DNA of 64,000 nucleotides from Micropterix aruncella (Eukaryota; Arthropoda; Insecta; Lepidoptera; Micropterigidae): contig CALYMY010000058.1 in the NCBI GenBank assembly GCA_944548615.1, forward strand, positions 180,056 through 244,055. The letters are read 5' to 3'. Within the stretch, counting starts at the first letter, position 1. Each line of letters begins with the position of its first letter. The notes beneath the pieces are model-generated. The model made no database searches and had not been told where the DNA came from. It saw only the letters and a list, made by a program, of their open reading frames with translations. Positions 21,434-34,271 of this stretch are shown piece after piece. Both the position numbers and the translations under genes were made by a program.

Positions 21434-22155
21434 TGGCTTCCGACGTTTGAGGGCTATTGCGCTAAAAGGCATCAATAGTCCTCCCTGTTTATTATTATCT
21501 AATAGAGTTTTGCTTTGCGCATCTAACGCTTCTTTTAATTTTCAAATTTGAGTAATATTAACGGAATTATAGACGATTTAATATCTGTATAGGTATATTG
21601 ATTTATCGATTTAACGGTTTTGTTTCCATAGTAACGAGCTCAGGCGGTGGCCCGACTCGCAATAGAATATTTATCGATTTAACGATTTCTGTTTCTATGG
21701 TAACTTCAGCCCTCGTCATACTTGCGAAAGTTTATTTATCGATTTTACGATGTTTGTTTTCAATAGTAGCGATCCGAGCCAAGGGAGTTTTAGTATTTTT
21801 CCCGCGGCTTCGTTTAATAAATTAAATATTATATTCTTTATTTTATCATATACACACAAGCGAGGTGTCAAAAGATAGGGTTTTAGAACGCTTTTCATTT
21901 CATTGCTTCTGCTTTTTATCTCGTCTTCTTCTTCTTCTTTAATTACTTTTCAATACTATTTAATCTGTGCTTTTTCATTTTCATTTTCAGTGCCTTTGAT
22001 CAACGAGAAGAGACAATATGGAGACCACAGAAATAGAAGTGCCGTTTCGGAATTTCGAAGAAATACCGGAAAGAGCCAGAGATATTGCCCGCGAGGCGTT
22101 AAACGAATTAAAAGGAGTAAACAACCTACGGAAAGAGGTACGTGACAAGGACGAG
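21434..22155 (+). repeat. U module, copy 5
   Basis: CAAATTTGAG subtype; otherwise the majority sequence. Confidence 0.95.
21603..21770 (+). promoter_or_regulatory. ATCGAT / X-box-like triplet, copy 5
   Basis: Same sequence as copy 1; X-box-like 14-mers at 21622-21635 and 21691-21704. Confidence 0.45.
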
Positions 22156-22188
22156 GGAACTCCTCAACGGTCAACCGTAGAGACGTGA
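22018..22188 (+). CDS. Conserved 56-codon ORF, copy 5
   Basis: Majority peptide. Exon-like segment 21991-22137; TGA at 22186-22188. Confidence 0.4.
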   Translation: METTEIEVPFRNFEEIPERARDIAREALNELKGVNNLRKEVRDKDEGTPQRSTVET

Positions 22189-23354
22189 AATTTGGTATAG
22201 GCATTCCATTATGATGGCAATTACTAAGTTCCACCATGACATGGCTGCTGCACCCAGGGTTGGCTCCCGACGAGGGAACTTCTCAACGGTCAACCGTAGA
22301 GACGTGAAATTTGGTATAGGCATTCCATTATGATGGCAATTACTAAGTTCCACCATGACATGGCTGCTGCACCCAGGGTTGGCTCCCGACGAGGGAACTC
22401 CTCAACGGTCAACCGTAGAGACGTGAAATTTGGTATAGGCATTCCATTATGATGGCAATTACTAAGTTCCACCATGACATGGCTGCTGCACCCAGGGTTG
22501 GCTCCCGACGAGGGAACTCCTCAACGGTCAACCGTAGAGACGTGAAATTTGGTATAGGCATTCCATTATGATGGCAATTACTAAGTTCCACCATGACATG
22601 GCTGCTGCACCCAGGGTTGGCTCCCGACGAGGGAACTCCTCAACGGTCAACCGTAGAGACGTGAAATTTGGTATAGGCATTCCATTATGACGGCAATTTC
22701 TAAGTTCCACCATGACATGGCTGCTGCACCCAGGGTTGGCTCCCGACGAGGGAACTCCTCAACGGTCAACCGTAGAGACGTGAAATTTAGTATAGGCATT
22801 CCATTATGATGGCAATTACTAAGTTCCACCATGACATGGCTGCTGCACCCAGGGTTGGCTCCCGACGAGGGAACTCCTCAACGGTCAACCGTAGAGACGT
22901 GAAATTTAGTATAGGCATTCCATTATGATGGCAATTACTAAGTTCCACCATGACATGGCTGCTGCACCCAGGGTTGGCTCCCGACGAGGGAACTCCTCAA
23001 CGGTCAACCGTAGAGACGTGAAATTTGGTATAGGCATTCCATTATGATGGCAATTACTAAGTTCCACCATGACATGGCTGCTGCACCCAGGGTTGGCTCC
23101 CGACGAGGGAACTCCTCAACGGTCAACCGTAGAGACGTGAAATTTGGTATAGGCATTCCATTATGACGGCAATTTCTAAGTTCCACCATGACATGGCTGC
23201 TGCACCCAGGGTTGGCTCCCGACGAGGGAACTCCTCAACGGTCAACCGTAGAGACGTGAAATTTGGTATAGGCATTCCATTATGATGGCAATTACTAAGT
23301 TCCACCATGACATGGCTGCTGCACCCAGGGTTGGCTCCCGACGAGGGAACTCCT
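22156..23354 (+). repeat. A array of unit 5: 10 monomers
   Basis: Markers 5 and 9 are hybrids: they have GACGGCAATTTCT but keep CATGG, so the second dyad is intact. Monomers 6 and 7 share the private AAATTTAGTATAGG, which suggests one was copied from the other. Confidence 0.98.
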
Positions 23355-26300
23355 GAACATAGAAATTGTTATGAATAAATGTCATTTTTCGAAAAAGACC
23401 GTGATAGAGTAAATAAAACGCGTTACGGTGTTTGGGCATAACGAAGGCCTTTGAAATCTCTACGAAATGGCATTTTCGAAATTTTGACATTTTGAAATTT
23501 TTTATATAAACTTTCATTTTGAACATAGAAATTGTTATGAAAAAATCACATTTTTCACAAAAGAACGAGATAGAGTAAACCTACCGCGTTGCGGTCTTTG
23601 GCGAGATCGACACCCCGCTTAAGCTCTACAAAATGGCATTTTTGAAATTTTGACTTTTTGAAAAATTTTAAATAAAATTTCATTTTAAACATAGAAATTA
23701 TTATGAAAAAATCATATTTTTCGAAAAAGATCGTGATAGAGTAAACCTATAGGGTTACGGCGTTCGGACAGAACGACGGCCTTGGTAATCTCTACAAAAT
23801 GGCATTTTCGAAATTTTGACATTTTGAAAAATTTTATATAAAATTTAATTTTAAACATAGAAATTGTTATGAAAAAATCACATTTTTCGAAAAAGATCGT
23901 GATAGAGTAAACCTATAGGGTTACGGCGTTCGGACAGAACGACGGCCTTGGTAATCTCTACAAAATGGCATTTTCGAAATTTTGACATTTTGAAATTTTT
24001 TGTATAAACTTTCATTTTGAACATAGAAATTGTTATGAATTAATGACATTTTTCGAAAAAGACCGTGATAGAGTAAATGAAACGCGTTACGGTGTTCAGA
24101 CAGAACGAAGGCCATTGAAATCTCTACGAAATGGCATTTTCGAAATTTTGACATTTTAAAATTTTTTATATAAACTTTCATTTTGAACATAGAAATTGTT
24201 ATGAAAAAATCACATTTTTCGAAATAAATCGAGATAGAGTAAACCTACCGCGTTGCGGTCTTTGGCTAGATCGACACCCCGCTTAAGCTCTACAAAATGG
24301 CATTTTTGAAATTTTGACATTTTGAAAAATTTTATATAAAATTTCATTTTAAACATAGAAATTATAATGAAAAAATCACATTTTTCGAAAAAGATCGTGA
24401 TAGAGTAAACCTATAGCGTTACGGCGTTCGGACAGAACTACGGCCTTGGTAATCTCTACGAAATGGCATTTTCGAAATTTTGACATTTTGAAATTTTTTA
24501 TATAAACTATCATTTTGAACATAGAAATTGTTATGAATAAATGACATTTTTCGAAAAAGACCGTGATAGAGTAAACCTACCGGGTTGCGGTCTTTGGCTA
24601 GATCGACACCCCGCTTAAGCTCTACAAAATGGCATTTTTGAAATTTTGACATTTTGAAAAATTTTATATAAAATTTCATTTTAAACATAGAAATTATTAT
24701 GAAAAAATCACATTTTTCGAAAAAGATCGTGATAGAGTAAACCTATAGCGTTACGGCGTTCGGACAGAACGACGGCCTTGGTAATCTCTACAAAATGGCA
24801 TTTTCGAAATTTTGACATTTTGAAAAATTTTATATAAAATTTCATTTTAAACATAGAAATTGTTATGAAAAAATCACATTTTTCGAAAAAGATCGTGATA
24901 GAGTAAACCTATAGCGTTACGGCGTTCGGACAGAACGACGGCCTTGGTAATCTCTACAAAATGGCATTTTCGAAATTTTGAGATTTTGAAAAATTTTATA
25001 TAAACTTTCATTTTGAACATAGAAATTGTTATGAAAAAATCACATTTTTCGAAATAAATCGAGATAGAGTAAACCTACCGCGTTGCGGTCTTTGGCGAGA
25101 TCGACACCCCGCTTAAGCTCTACAAAATGGCATTTTTGAAATTTTGATATTTTGAAAATTTTTATATAAACTTTCATTTTGAACTTGGAAATTATTATGA
25201 AAAAATCACATTTTTCGAAATAAATCGAGATAGAGTAAACCTAACGCGTTACGGTGTTCGGACAGAACGAAGGCCTTTGAAATCTGTACGAAATGGCATT
25301 TCCGAAATTTTGACATTTTGAATTTTTTTATATAAACTTTCATTTTGAACATAGAAATTGTTATGAATTAATGACATTTTTCGAAAAAGACCGTGATAGA
25401 GTAAATGAAACGCGTTACGGTGTCCAGGCAGAACGAAGGCCTTTGAAATCTCTACGAAATGGCATTTTCGAAATTTTGACATTTTGAAATTTTTTATATA
25501 AACTTTCATTTTGAACATAGAAATTGTTATGAAAAAATCACATTTTTCACAAAAGAACGAGATAGAGTAAACCTACCGCGTTGCGGTCTTTGGCGAGATC
25601 GACACCCCGCTTAAGCTCTACAAAATGGCATTTTTGAAATTTTGACTTTTTGAAAAATTTTATATAAAATTTCATTTTAAACATAGAAATTATTATGAAA
25701 AAATCATATTTTTCGAAAAAGATCGTGATAGAGTAAACCTATAGCGTTACGGCGTTCGGACAGAACGACGGCATCTCTACAAAATGGCATTTTCGAAATT
25801 TTGACATTTTGAAAAATTTTATATAAAATTTCATTTTAAACATAGAAATTGTTATGAAAAAATCACATTTTTCGAAAAAGATCGTGATAGAGTAAACCTA
25901 TAGGGTTACGGCGTTCGGACAGAACGACGGCCTTGGTAATCTCTACAAAATGGCATTTTCGAAATTTTGACATTTTGAAATTTTTTATATAAACTTTCAT
26001 TTTGAACATAGAAATTGTTATGAATTAATGACATTTTTCGAAAAAGACCGTGATAGAGTAAATGAAACGCGTTACGGTGTTCAGGCAGAACGAAGGCCTT
26101 TGAAATCTCTACGAAATGGCATTTTCGAAATTTTGACATTTTGAATTTTTTTATATAAACTTTCATTTTGAACATAGAAATTGTTATGAAAAAATCACAT
26201 TTTTCGAAATAAATCGAGATAGAGTAAACCTACCGCGTTGCGGTCTTTGGCGAGATCGACACCCCGCTTAAGCTCTACAAAATGGCATTTTTGAAATTTT

Positions 26301-26546
26301 GATATTTTGAAAATTTTTATATAAACTTTCATTTTGAACTTGGAAATTATTATGAAAAAATCACATTTTTCGAAATAAATCGAGATAGAGTAAACCTAAC
26401 GCGTTACGGTGTTCGGACAGAACGAAGGCCTTTGAAATCTGTACGAAATGGCATTTCCGAAATTTTGACATTTTGAATTTTTTTATATAAACTTTCATTT
26501 TGAACATAGAAATTGTTATGAAAAAATCACATTTTTCGAAATAAAT
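23355..26546 (+). repeat. B array of unit 5: 19 monomers minus 7 bp, + 45 bp
   Basis: It contains the 7-bp deletion shared with unit 3 (near 25771), an AATTTTAAATAAAATTT tail near 23665 that resembles the misjoin in unit 2, and two copies of the pre-U alpha type with GAACTTGGAAATT upstream (near 25185 and 26336). The duplicated pre-U block shows that local expansion occurred next to U. Confidence 0.95.
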
Positions 26547-27268
26547 TGGCTTCCGACGTTTGAGGGCTATTGCGCTAAAAGGCATCAATAGTCCTCCCTG
26601 TTTATTATTATCTAATAGAGTTTTGCTTTGCGCATCTAACGCTTCTTTTAATTTTCAAATTTGAGTAATATTAACGGAATTATAGACGATTTAATATCTG
26701 TATAGGTATATTGATTTATCGATTTAAGGGTTTTGTTTCCATAGTAACGAGCTCAGGCGGTGGCCCGACTCGCAATAGAATATTTATCGATTTAACGATT
26801 TCTGTTTCTATGGTAACTTCAGCCCTCGTCATACTTGCGAAAGTTTATTTATCGATTTTACGATGTTTGTTTTCAATAGTAGCGATCCGAGCCAAGGGAG
26901 TTTTAGTATTTTTCCCGCGGCTTCGTTTAATAAATTAAATATTATATTCTTTATTTTATCATATACACACAAGCGAGGTGTCAAAAGATAGGGTTTTAGA
27001 ACGCTTTTCATTTCATTGCTTCTGCTTTTTATCTCGTCTTCTTCTTCTTCTTTAATTACTTTTCAATACTATTTAATCTGTGCTTTTTCATTTTCATTTT
27101 CAGTGCCTTTGATCAACGAGAAGAGACAATATGGAGACCACAGAAATAGAAGTGCCGTTTCGGAATTTCGAAGAAATACCGGAAAGAGCCAGAGATATTT
27201 CCCGCGAGGCGTTAAACGAATTAAAAGGAGTAAACAACCTACGGAAAGAGGTACGTGACAAGGACGAG
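26547..27268 (+). repeat. U module, copy 6
   Basis: Shares TTAAGGG with copy 3. It also has T at 27200 inside the exon-like segment, and the first base after the module is T (27269). Confidence 0.95.
26716..26883 (+). promoter_or_regulatory. ATCGAT / X-box-like triplet, copy 6
   Basis: X-box-like 14-mers at 26735-26748 and 26804-26817. First unit reads TTAAGGG, as in copy 3. Confidence 0.42.
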
Positions 27269-27271
27269 TGA
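27131..27271 (+). CDS. Conserved ORF, copy 6, shortened to 46 codons
   Basis: Two changes: GCC to TCC at codon 24 (A24S), and GGA to TGA at codon 47, so the unspliced frame stops at 27269-27271. The stop lies beyond the donor at 27251, so the exon-like segment 27104-27250 still reads through all 40 codons. This is the only copy with a nonsense change. Confidence 0.35.
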   Translation: METTEIEVPFRNFEEIPERARDISREALNELKGVNNLRKEVRDKDE

Positions 27272-29657
27272 ACTCCTCAACGGTCAACCGTAGAGACGTG
27301 AAATTTGGTATAGGCATTCCATTATGATGGCAATTACTAAGTTCCACCATGACATGGCTGCTGCACCCAGGGTTGGCTCCCGACGAGGGAACTTCTCAAC
27401 GGTCAACCGTAGAGACGTGAAATTTGGTATAGGCATTCCATTATGATGGCAATTACTAAGTTCCACCATGACATGGCTGCTGCACCCAGGGTTGGCTCCC
27501 GACGAGGGAACTCCTCAACGGTCAACCGTAGAGACGTGAAATTTGGTATAGGCATTCCATTATGATGGCAATTACTAAGTTCCACCATGACATGGCTGCT
27601 GCACCCAGGGTTGGCTCCCGACGAGGGAACTCCTCAACGGTCAACCGTAGAGACGTGAAATTTGGTATAGGCATTCCATTATGATGGCAATTACTAAGTT
27701 CCACCATGACATGGCTGCTGCACCCAGGGTTGGCTCCCGACGAGGGAACTCCTCAACGGTCAACCGTAGAGACGTGAAATTTGGTATAGGCATTCCATTA
27801 TGACGGCAATTTCTAAGTTCCACCATGACATCGCTGCTGCACCCAGGGTTGGCTCCCGACGAGGGAACTCCTCAACGGTCAACCGTAGAGACGTGAAATT
27901 TGGTATAGGCATTCCATTATGATGGCAATTACTAAGTTCCACCATGACATGGCTGCTGCACCCAGGGTTGGCTCCCGACGAGGGAACTCCTCAACGGTCA
28001 ACCGTAGAGACGTGAAATTTGGTATAGGCATTCCATTATGATGGCAATTACTAAGTTCCACCATGACATGGCTGCTGCACCCAGGGTTGGCTCCCGACGA
28101 GGGAACTCCTCAACGGTCAACCGTAGAGACGTGAAATTTGGTATAGGCATTCCATTATGATGGCAATTACTAAGTTCCACCATGACATGGCTGCTGCACC
28201 CAGGGTTGGCTCCCGACGAGGGAACTCCTCAACGGTCAACCGTAGAGACGTGAAATTTGGTATAGGCATTCCATTATGATGGCAATTACTAAGTTCCACC
28301 ATGACATGGCTGCTGCACCCAGGGTTGGCTCCCGACGAGGGAACTCCTCAACGGTCAACCGTAGAGACGTGAAATTTGGTATAGGCATTCCATTATGACG
28401 GCAATTTCTAAGTTCCACCATGACATCGCTGCTGCACCCAGGGTTGGCTCCCGACGAGGGAACTCCTCAACGGTCAACCGTAGAGACGTGAAATTTGGTA
28501 TAGGCATTCCATTATGATGGCAATTACTAAGTTCCACCATGACATGGCTGCTGCACCCAGGGTTGGCTCCCGACGAGGGAACTCCTCAACGGTCAACCGT
28601 AGAGACGTGAAATTTGGTATAGGCATTCCATTATGATGGCAATTACTAAGTTCCACCATGACATGGCTGCTGCACCCAGGGTTGGCTCCCGACGAGGGAA
28701 CTCCTCAACGGTCAACCGTAGAGACGTGAAATTTGGTATAGGCATTCCATTATGATGGCAATTACTAAGTTCCACCATGACATGGCTGCTGCACCCAGGG
28801 TTGGCTCCCGACGAGGGAACTCCTCAACGGTCAACCGTAGAGACGTGAAATTTGGTATAGGCATTCCATTATGACGGCAATTTCTAAGTGCCACCATGAC
28901 ATCGCTGCTGCACCCAGGGTTGGCTCCCGACGAGGGAACTCCTCAACGGTCAACCGTAGAGACGTGAAATTTGGTATAGGCATTCCATTATGATGGCAAT
29001 TACTAAGTTCCACCATGACATGGCTGCTGCACCCAGGGTTGGCTCCCGACGAGGGAACTCCTCAACGGTCAACCGTAGAGACGTGAAATTTGGTATAGGC
29101 ATTCCATTATGATGGCAATTACTAAGTTCCACCATGACATGGCTGCTGCACCCAGGGTTGGCTCCCGACGAGGGAACTCCTCAACGGTCAACCGTAGAGA
29201 CGTGAAATTTGGTATAGGCATTCCATTATGATGGCAATTACTAAGTTCCACCATGACATGGCTGCTGCACCCAGGGTTGGCTCCCGACGAGGGAACTCCT
29301 CAACGGTCAACCGTAGAGACGTGAAATTTGGTATAGGCATTCCATTATGACGGCAATTTCTAAGTTCCACCATGACATCGCTGCTGCACCCAGGGTTGGC
29401 TCCCGACGAGGGAACTCCTCAACGGTCAACCGTAGAGACGTGAAATTTGGTATAGGCATTCCATTATGATGGCAATTACTAAGTTCCACCATGACATGGC
29501 TGCTGCACCCAGGGTTGGCTCCCGACGAGGGAACTCCTCAACGGTCAACCGTAGAGACGTGAAATTTGGTATAGGCATTCCATTATGATGGCAATTACTA
29601 AGTTCCACCATGACATGGCTGCTGCACCCAGGGTTGGCTCCCGACGAGGGAACTCCT
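27269..29657 (+). repeat. A array of unit 6: 20 monomers
   Basis: Markers are 5, 10, 14 and 18. Monomer 14 carries AAGTGCCACC as in unit 4, evidence that these arrays share a recent ancestor or exchanged sequence. Monomer 1 begins TGAACT. Confidence 0.98.
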
Positions 29658-30864
29658 GAACATAGAAATTGTTATGAATAAATGTCATTTTTCGAAAAAG
29701 ACCGTGATAGAGTAAATAAAACGCGTTACGGTGTTTGGGCATAACGAAGGCCTTTGAAATCTCTACGAAATGGCATTTTCGAAATTTTGACATTTTGAAA
29801 TTTTTTATATAAACTTTCATTTTGAACATAGAAATTGTTATGAAAAAATCACATTTTTCACAAAAGAACGAGATAGAGTAAACCTACCGCGTTGCGGTCT
29901 TTGGCGAGATCGACACCCCGCTTAAGCTCTACAAAATGGCATTTTTGAAATTTTGACTTTTTGAAAAATTTTATATAAAATTTCATTTTAAACATAGAAA
30001 TTATTATGAAAAAATCATATTTTTCGAAAAAGATCGTGATAGAGTAAACCTATAGGGTTACGGCGTTCGGACAGAACGACGGCCTTGGTAATCTCTACAA
30101 AATGGCATTTTCGAAATTTTGACATTTTGAAAAATTTTATATAAAATTTCATTTTAAACATAGAAATTGTTATGAAAAAATCACATTTTTCGAAAAAGAT
30201 CGTGATAGAGTAAACCTATAGGGTTACGGCGTTCGGACAGAACGACGGCCTTGGTAATCTCTACAAAATGGCATTTTCGAAATTTTGACATTTTGAAATT
30301 TTTTATATAAACTTTCATTTTGAACATAGAAATTGTTATGAATTAATGACATTTTTCGAAAAAGACCGTGATAGAGTAAATGAAACGCGTTACGGTGTTC
30401 AGGCAGAACGAAGGCCTTTGAAATCTCTACGAAATGGCATTTTCGAAATTTTGACATTGTGAAATTTTTTATATAAACTTTCATTTTGAACATAGAAATT
30501 GTTATGAATAAATGACATTTTTCGAAAAAGACCGTGATAGAGTAAACCTACCGCGTTGCGGTCTTTGGCTAGATCGACACCCCGCTTAAGCTCTACAAAA
30601 TGGCATTTTTGAAATTTTGACATTTTGAAAAATTTTATATAAAATTTCATTTTAAACATAGAAATTATTATGAAAAAATCACATTTTTCGAAATAAATCG
30701 AGATAGAGTAAACCTAACGCGTTACGGTGTTCGGACAGAACGAAGGCCTTTGAAATCTCTACGAAATGGCATTTCCGAAATTTTGACATTTTGAATTTTT
30801 TTATATAAACTTTCATTTTGAACATAGAAATTGTTATGAAAAAATCACATTTTTCGAAATAAAT
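29658..30864 (+). repeat. B array of unit 6: 7 x 166 + 45 bp
   Basis: Short array in the order alpha, beta, gamma, gamma, alpha, beta, alpha. Same length and order as the next B array, 2,652 bp downstream. Private base: GACATTGTGAAA near 30457. Confidence 0.96.
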
Positions 30865-31586
30865 TGGCTTCCGACGTTTGAGGGCTATTGCGCTAAAAGG
30901 CATCAATAGTCCTCCCTGTTTATTATTATCTAATAGAGTTTTGCTTTGCGCATCTAACGCTTCTTTTAATTTTCAAATCTGAGTAATATTAACGGAATTA
31001 TAGACGATTTAATATCTGTATAGGTATATTGATTTATCGATTTAACGGTTTTGTTTCCATAGTAACGAGCTCAGGCGGTGGCCCGACTCGCAATAGAATA
31101 TTTATCGATTTAACGATTTCTGTTTCTATGGTAACTTCAGCCCTCGTCATACTTGCGAAAGTTTATTTATCGATTTTACGATGTTTGTTTTCAATAGTAG
31201 CGATCCGAGCCAAGGGAGTTTTAGTATTTTTCCCGCGGCTTCGTTTAATAAATTAAATATTATATTCTTTATTTTATCATATACACACAAGCGAGGTGTC
31301 AAAAGATAGGGTTTTAGAACGCTTTTCATTTCATTGCTTCTGCTTTTTATCTCGTCTTCTTCTTCTTCTTTAATTACTTTTCAATACTATTTAATCTGTG
31401 CTTTTTCATTTTCATTTTCAGTGCCTTTGATCAACGAGAAGAGACAATATGGAGACCACAGAAATAGAAGTGCCGTTTCGGAATTTCGAAGAAATACCGG
31501 AAAGAGCCAGAGATATTGCCCGCGAGGCGTTAAACGAATTAAAAGGAGTAAACAACCTACGGAAAGAGGTACGTGACAAGGACGAG
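30865..31586 (+). repeat. U module, copy 7
   Basis: Majority sequence; starts the shortest unit in the window (2,652 bp). Confidence 0.95.
31034..31201 (+). promoter_or_regulatory. ATCGAT / X-box-like triplet, copy 7
   Basis: Unchanged; X-box-like 14-mers at 31053-31066 and 31122-31135. Confidence 0.45.
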
Positions 31587-31619
31587 GGAACTCCTCAACG
31601 GTCAACCGTAGAGACGTGA
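31449..31619 (+). CDS. Conserved 56-codon ORF, copy 7
   Basis: Majority peptide. Exon-like segment 31422-31568; TGA at 31617-31619. Confidence 0.4.
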   Translation: METTEIEVPFRNFEEIPERARDIAREALNELKGVNNLRKEVRDKDEGTPQRSTVET

Positions 31620-32309
31620 AATTTGGTATAGGCATTCCATTATGATGGCAATTACTAAGTTCCACCATGACATGGCTGCTGCACCCAGGGTTGGCTCCCG
31701 ACGAGGGAACTTCTCAACGGTCAACCGTAGAGACGTGAAATTTGGTATAGGCATTCCATTATGATGGCAATTACTAAGTTCCACCATGACATGGCTGCTG
31801 CACCCAGGGTTGGCTCCCGACGAGGGAACTCCTCAACGGTCAACCGTAGAGACGTGAAATTTGGTATAGGCATTCCATTATGATGGCAATTACTAAGTTC
31901 CACCATGACATGGCTGCTGCACCCAGGGTTGGCTCCCGACGAGGGAACTCCTCAACGGTCAACCGTAGAGACGTGAAATTTGGTATAGGCATTCCATTAT
32001 GACGGCAATTTCTAAGTTCCACCATGACATCGCTGCTGCACCCAGGGTTGGCTCCCGACGAGGGAACTCCTCAACGGTCAACCGTAGAGACGTGAAATTT
32101 GCTATAGGCATTCCATTATGATGGCAATTACTAAGTTCCACCATGACATGGCTGCTGCACCCAGGGTTGGCTCCCGACGAGGGAACTCCTCAACGGTCAA
32201 CCGTAGAGACGTGAAATTTGGTATAGGCATTCCATTATGATGGCAATTACTAAGTTCCACCATGACATGGCTGCTGCACCCAGGGTTGGCTCCCGACGAG
32301 GGAACTCCT
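31587..32309 (+). repeat. A array of unit 7: 6 monomers (smallest)
   Basis: Marker is monomer 4, not 5, so one of the standard monomers 3-4 was lost. Monomer 5 has TTTGCTATAGG. Confidence 0.98.
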
Positions 32310-33516
32310 GAACATAGAAATTGTTATGAATAAATGTCATTTTTCGAAAAAGACCGTGATAGAGTAAATAAAACGCGTTACGGTGTTTGGGCATAACGAA
32401 GGCCTTTGAAATCTCTACGAAATGGCATTTTCGAAATTTTGACATTTTGAAATTTTTTATATAAACTTTCATTTTGAACATAGAAATTGTTATGAAAAAA
32501 TCACATTTTTCACTAAAGAACGAGATAGAGTAAACCTACCGCGTTGCGGTCTTTGGCGAGATCGACACCCCGCTTAAGCTCTACAAAATGGCATTTTTGA
32601 AATTTTGACTTTTTGAAAAATTTTATATAAAATTTCATTTTAAACATAGAAATTATTATGAAAAAATCATATTTTTCGAAAAAGATCGTGATAGAGTAAA
32701 CCTATAGGGTTACGGCGTTCGGACAGAACGACGGCCTTGGTAATCTCTACAAAATGGCATTTTCGAAATTTTGACATTTTGAAAAATTTTATATAAAATT
32801 TCATTTTAAACATAGAAATTGTTATGAAAAAATCACATTTTTCGAAAAAGATCGTGATAGAGTAAACCTATAGGGTTACGGCGTTCGGACAGAACGACGG
32901 CCTTGGTAATCTCTACAAAATGGCATTTTCGAAATTTTGACATTTTGAAATTTTTTATATAAACTTTCATTTTGAACATAGAAATTGTTATGAATTAATG
33001 ACATTTTTCGAAAAAGACCGTGATAGAGTAAATGAAACGCGTTACGGTGTTCAGGCAGAACGAAGGCCTTTGAAATCTCTACGAAATGGCATTTTCGAAA
33101 TTTTGACATTTTGAAATTTTTTATATAAACTTTCATTTTGAACATAGAAATTGTTATGAATAAATGACATTTTTCGAAAAAGACCGTGATAGAGTAAACC
33201 TACCGCGTTGCGGTCTTTGGCTAGATCGACACCCCGCTTAAGCTCTACAAAATGGCATTTTTGAAATTTTGACATTTTGAAAAATTTTATATAAAATTTC
33301 ATTTTAAACATAGAAATTATTATGAAAAAATCACATTTTTCGAAATAAATCGAGATAGAGTAAACCTAACGCGTTACGGTGTTCGGACAGAACGAAGGCC
33401 TTTGAAATCTCTACGAAATGGCATTTCCGAAATTTTGACATTTTGAATTTTTTTATATAAACTTTCATTTTGAACATAGAAATTGTTATGAAAAAATCAC
33501 ATTTTTCGAAATAAAT
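32310..33516 (+). repeat. B array of unit 7: 7 x 166 + 45 bp
   Basis: Near-identical to the B array of unit 6, with one private base in CACTAAAGAACG near 32515. Confidence 0.96.
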
Positions 33517-34238
33517 TGGCTTCCGACGTTTGAGGGCTATTGCGCTAAAAGGCATCAATAGTCCTCCCTGTTTATTATTATCTAATAGAGTTTTGCTTTG
33601 CGCATCTAACGCTTCTTTTAATTTTCAAATCTGAGTAATATTAACGGAATTATAGACGATTTAATATCTGTATAGGTATATTGATTTATCGATTTAACGG
33701 TTTTGTTTCCATAGTAACGAGCTCAGGCGGTGGCCCGACTCGCAATAGAATATTTATCGATTTAACGATTTCTGTTTCTATGGTAACTTCAGCCCTCGTC
33801 ATACTTGCGAAAGTTTATTTATCGATTTTACGATGTTTGTTTTCAATAGTAGCGATCCGAGCCAAGGGAGTTTTAGTATTTTTCCCGCGGCTTCGTTTAA
33901 TAAATTAAATATTATATTCTTTATTTTATCATATACACACAAGCGAGGTGTCAAAAGATAGGGTTTTAGAACGCTTTTCATTTCATTGCTTCTGCTTTTT
34001 ATCTCGTCTTCTTCTTCTTCTTTAATTACTTTTCAATACTATTTAATCTGTGCTTTTTCATTTTCATTTTCAGTGCCTTTGATCAACGAGAAGAGACAAT
34101 ATGGAGACCACAGAAATAGAAGTGCCGTTTCGGAATTTCGAAGAAATACCGGAAAGAGCCAGAGATATTGCCCGCGAGGCGTTAAACGAATTAAAAGGAG
34201 TAAACAACCTACGGAAAGAGGTACGTGACAAGGACGAG
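33517..34238 (+). repeat. U module, copy 8
   Basis: Majority sequence, like copy 7. Confidence 0.95.
33686..33853 (+). promoter_or_regulatory. ATCGAT / X-box-like triplet, copy 8
   Basis: Unchanged; X-box-like 14-mers at 33705-33718 and 33774-33787. Confidence 0.45.
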
Positions 34239-34271
34239 GGAACTCCTCAACGGTCAACCGTAGAGACGTGA
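34101..34271 (+). CDS. Conserved 56-codon ORF, copy 8
   Basis: Majority peptide. Exon-like segment 34074-34220; TGA at 34269-34271. Confidence 0.4.
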   Translation: METTEIEVPFRNFEEIPERARDIAREALNELKGVNNLRKEVRDKDEGTPQRSTVET

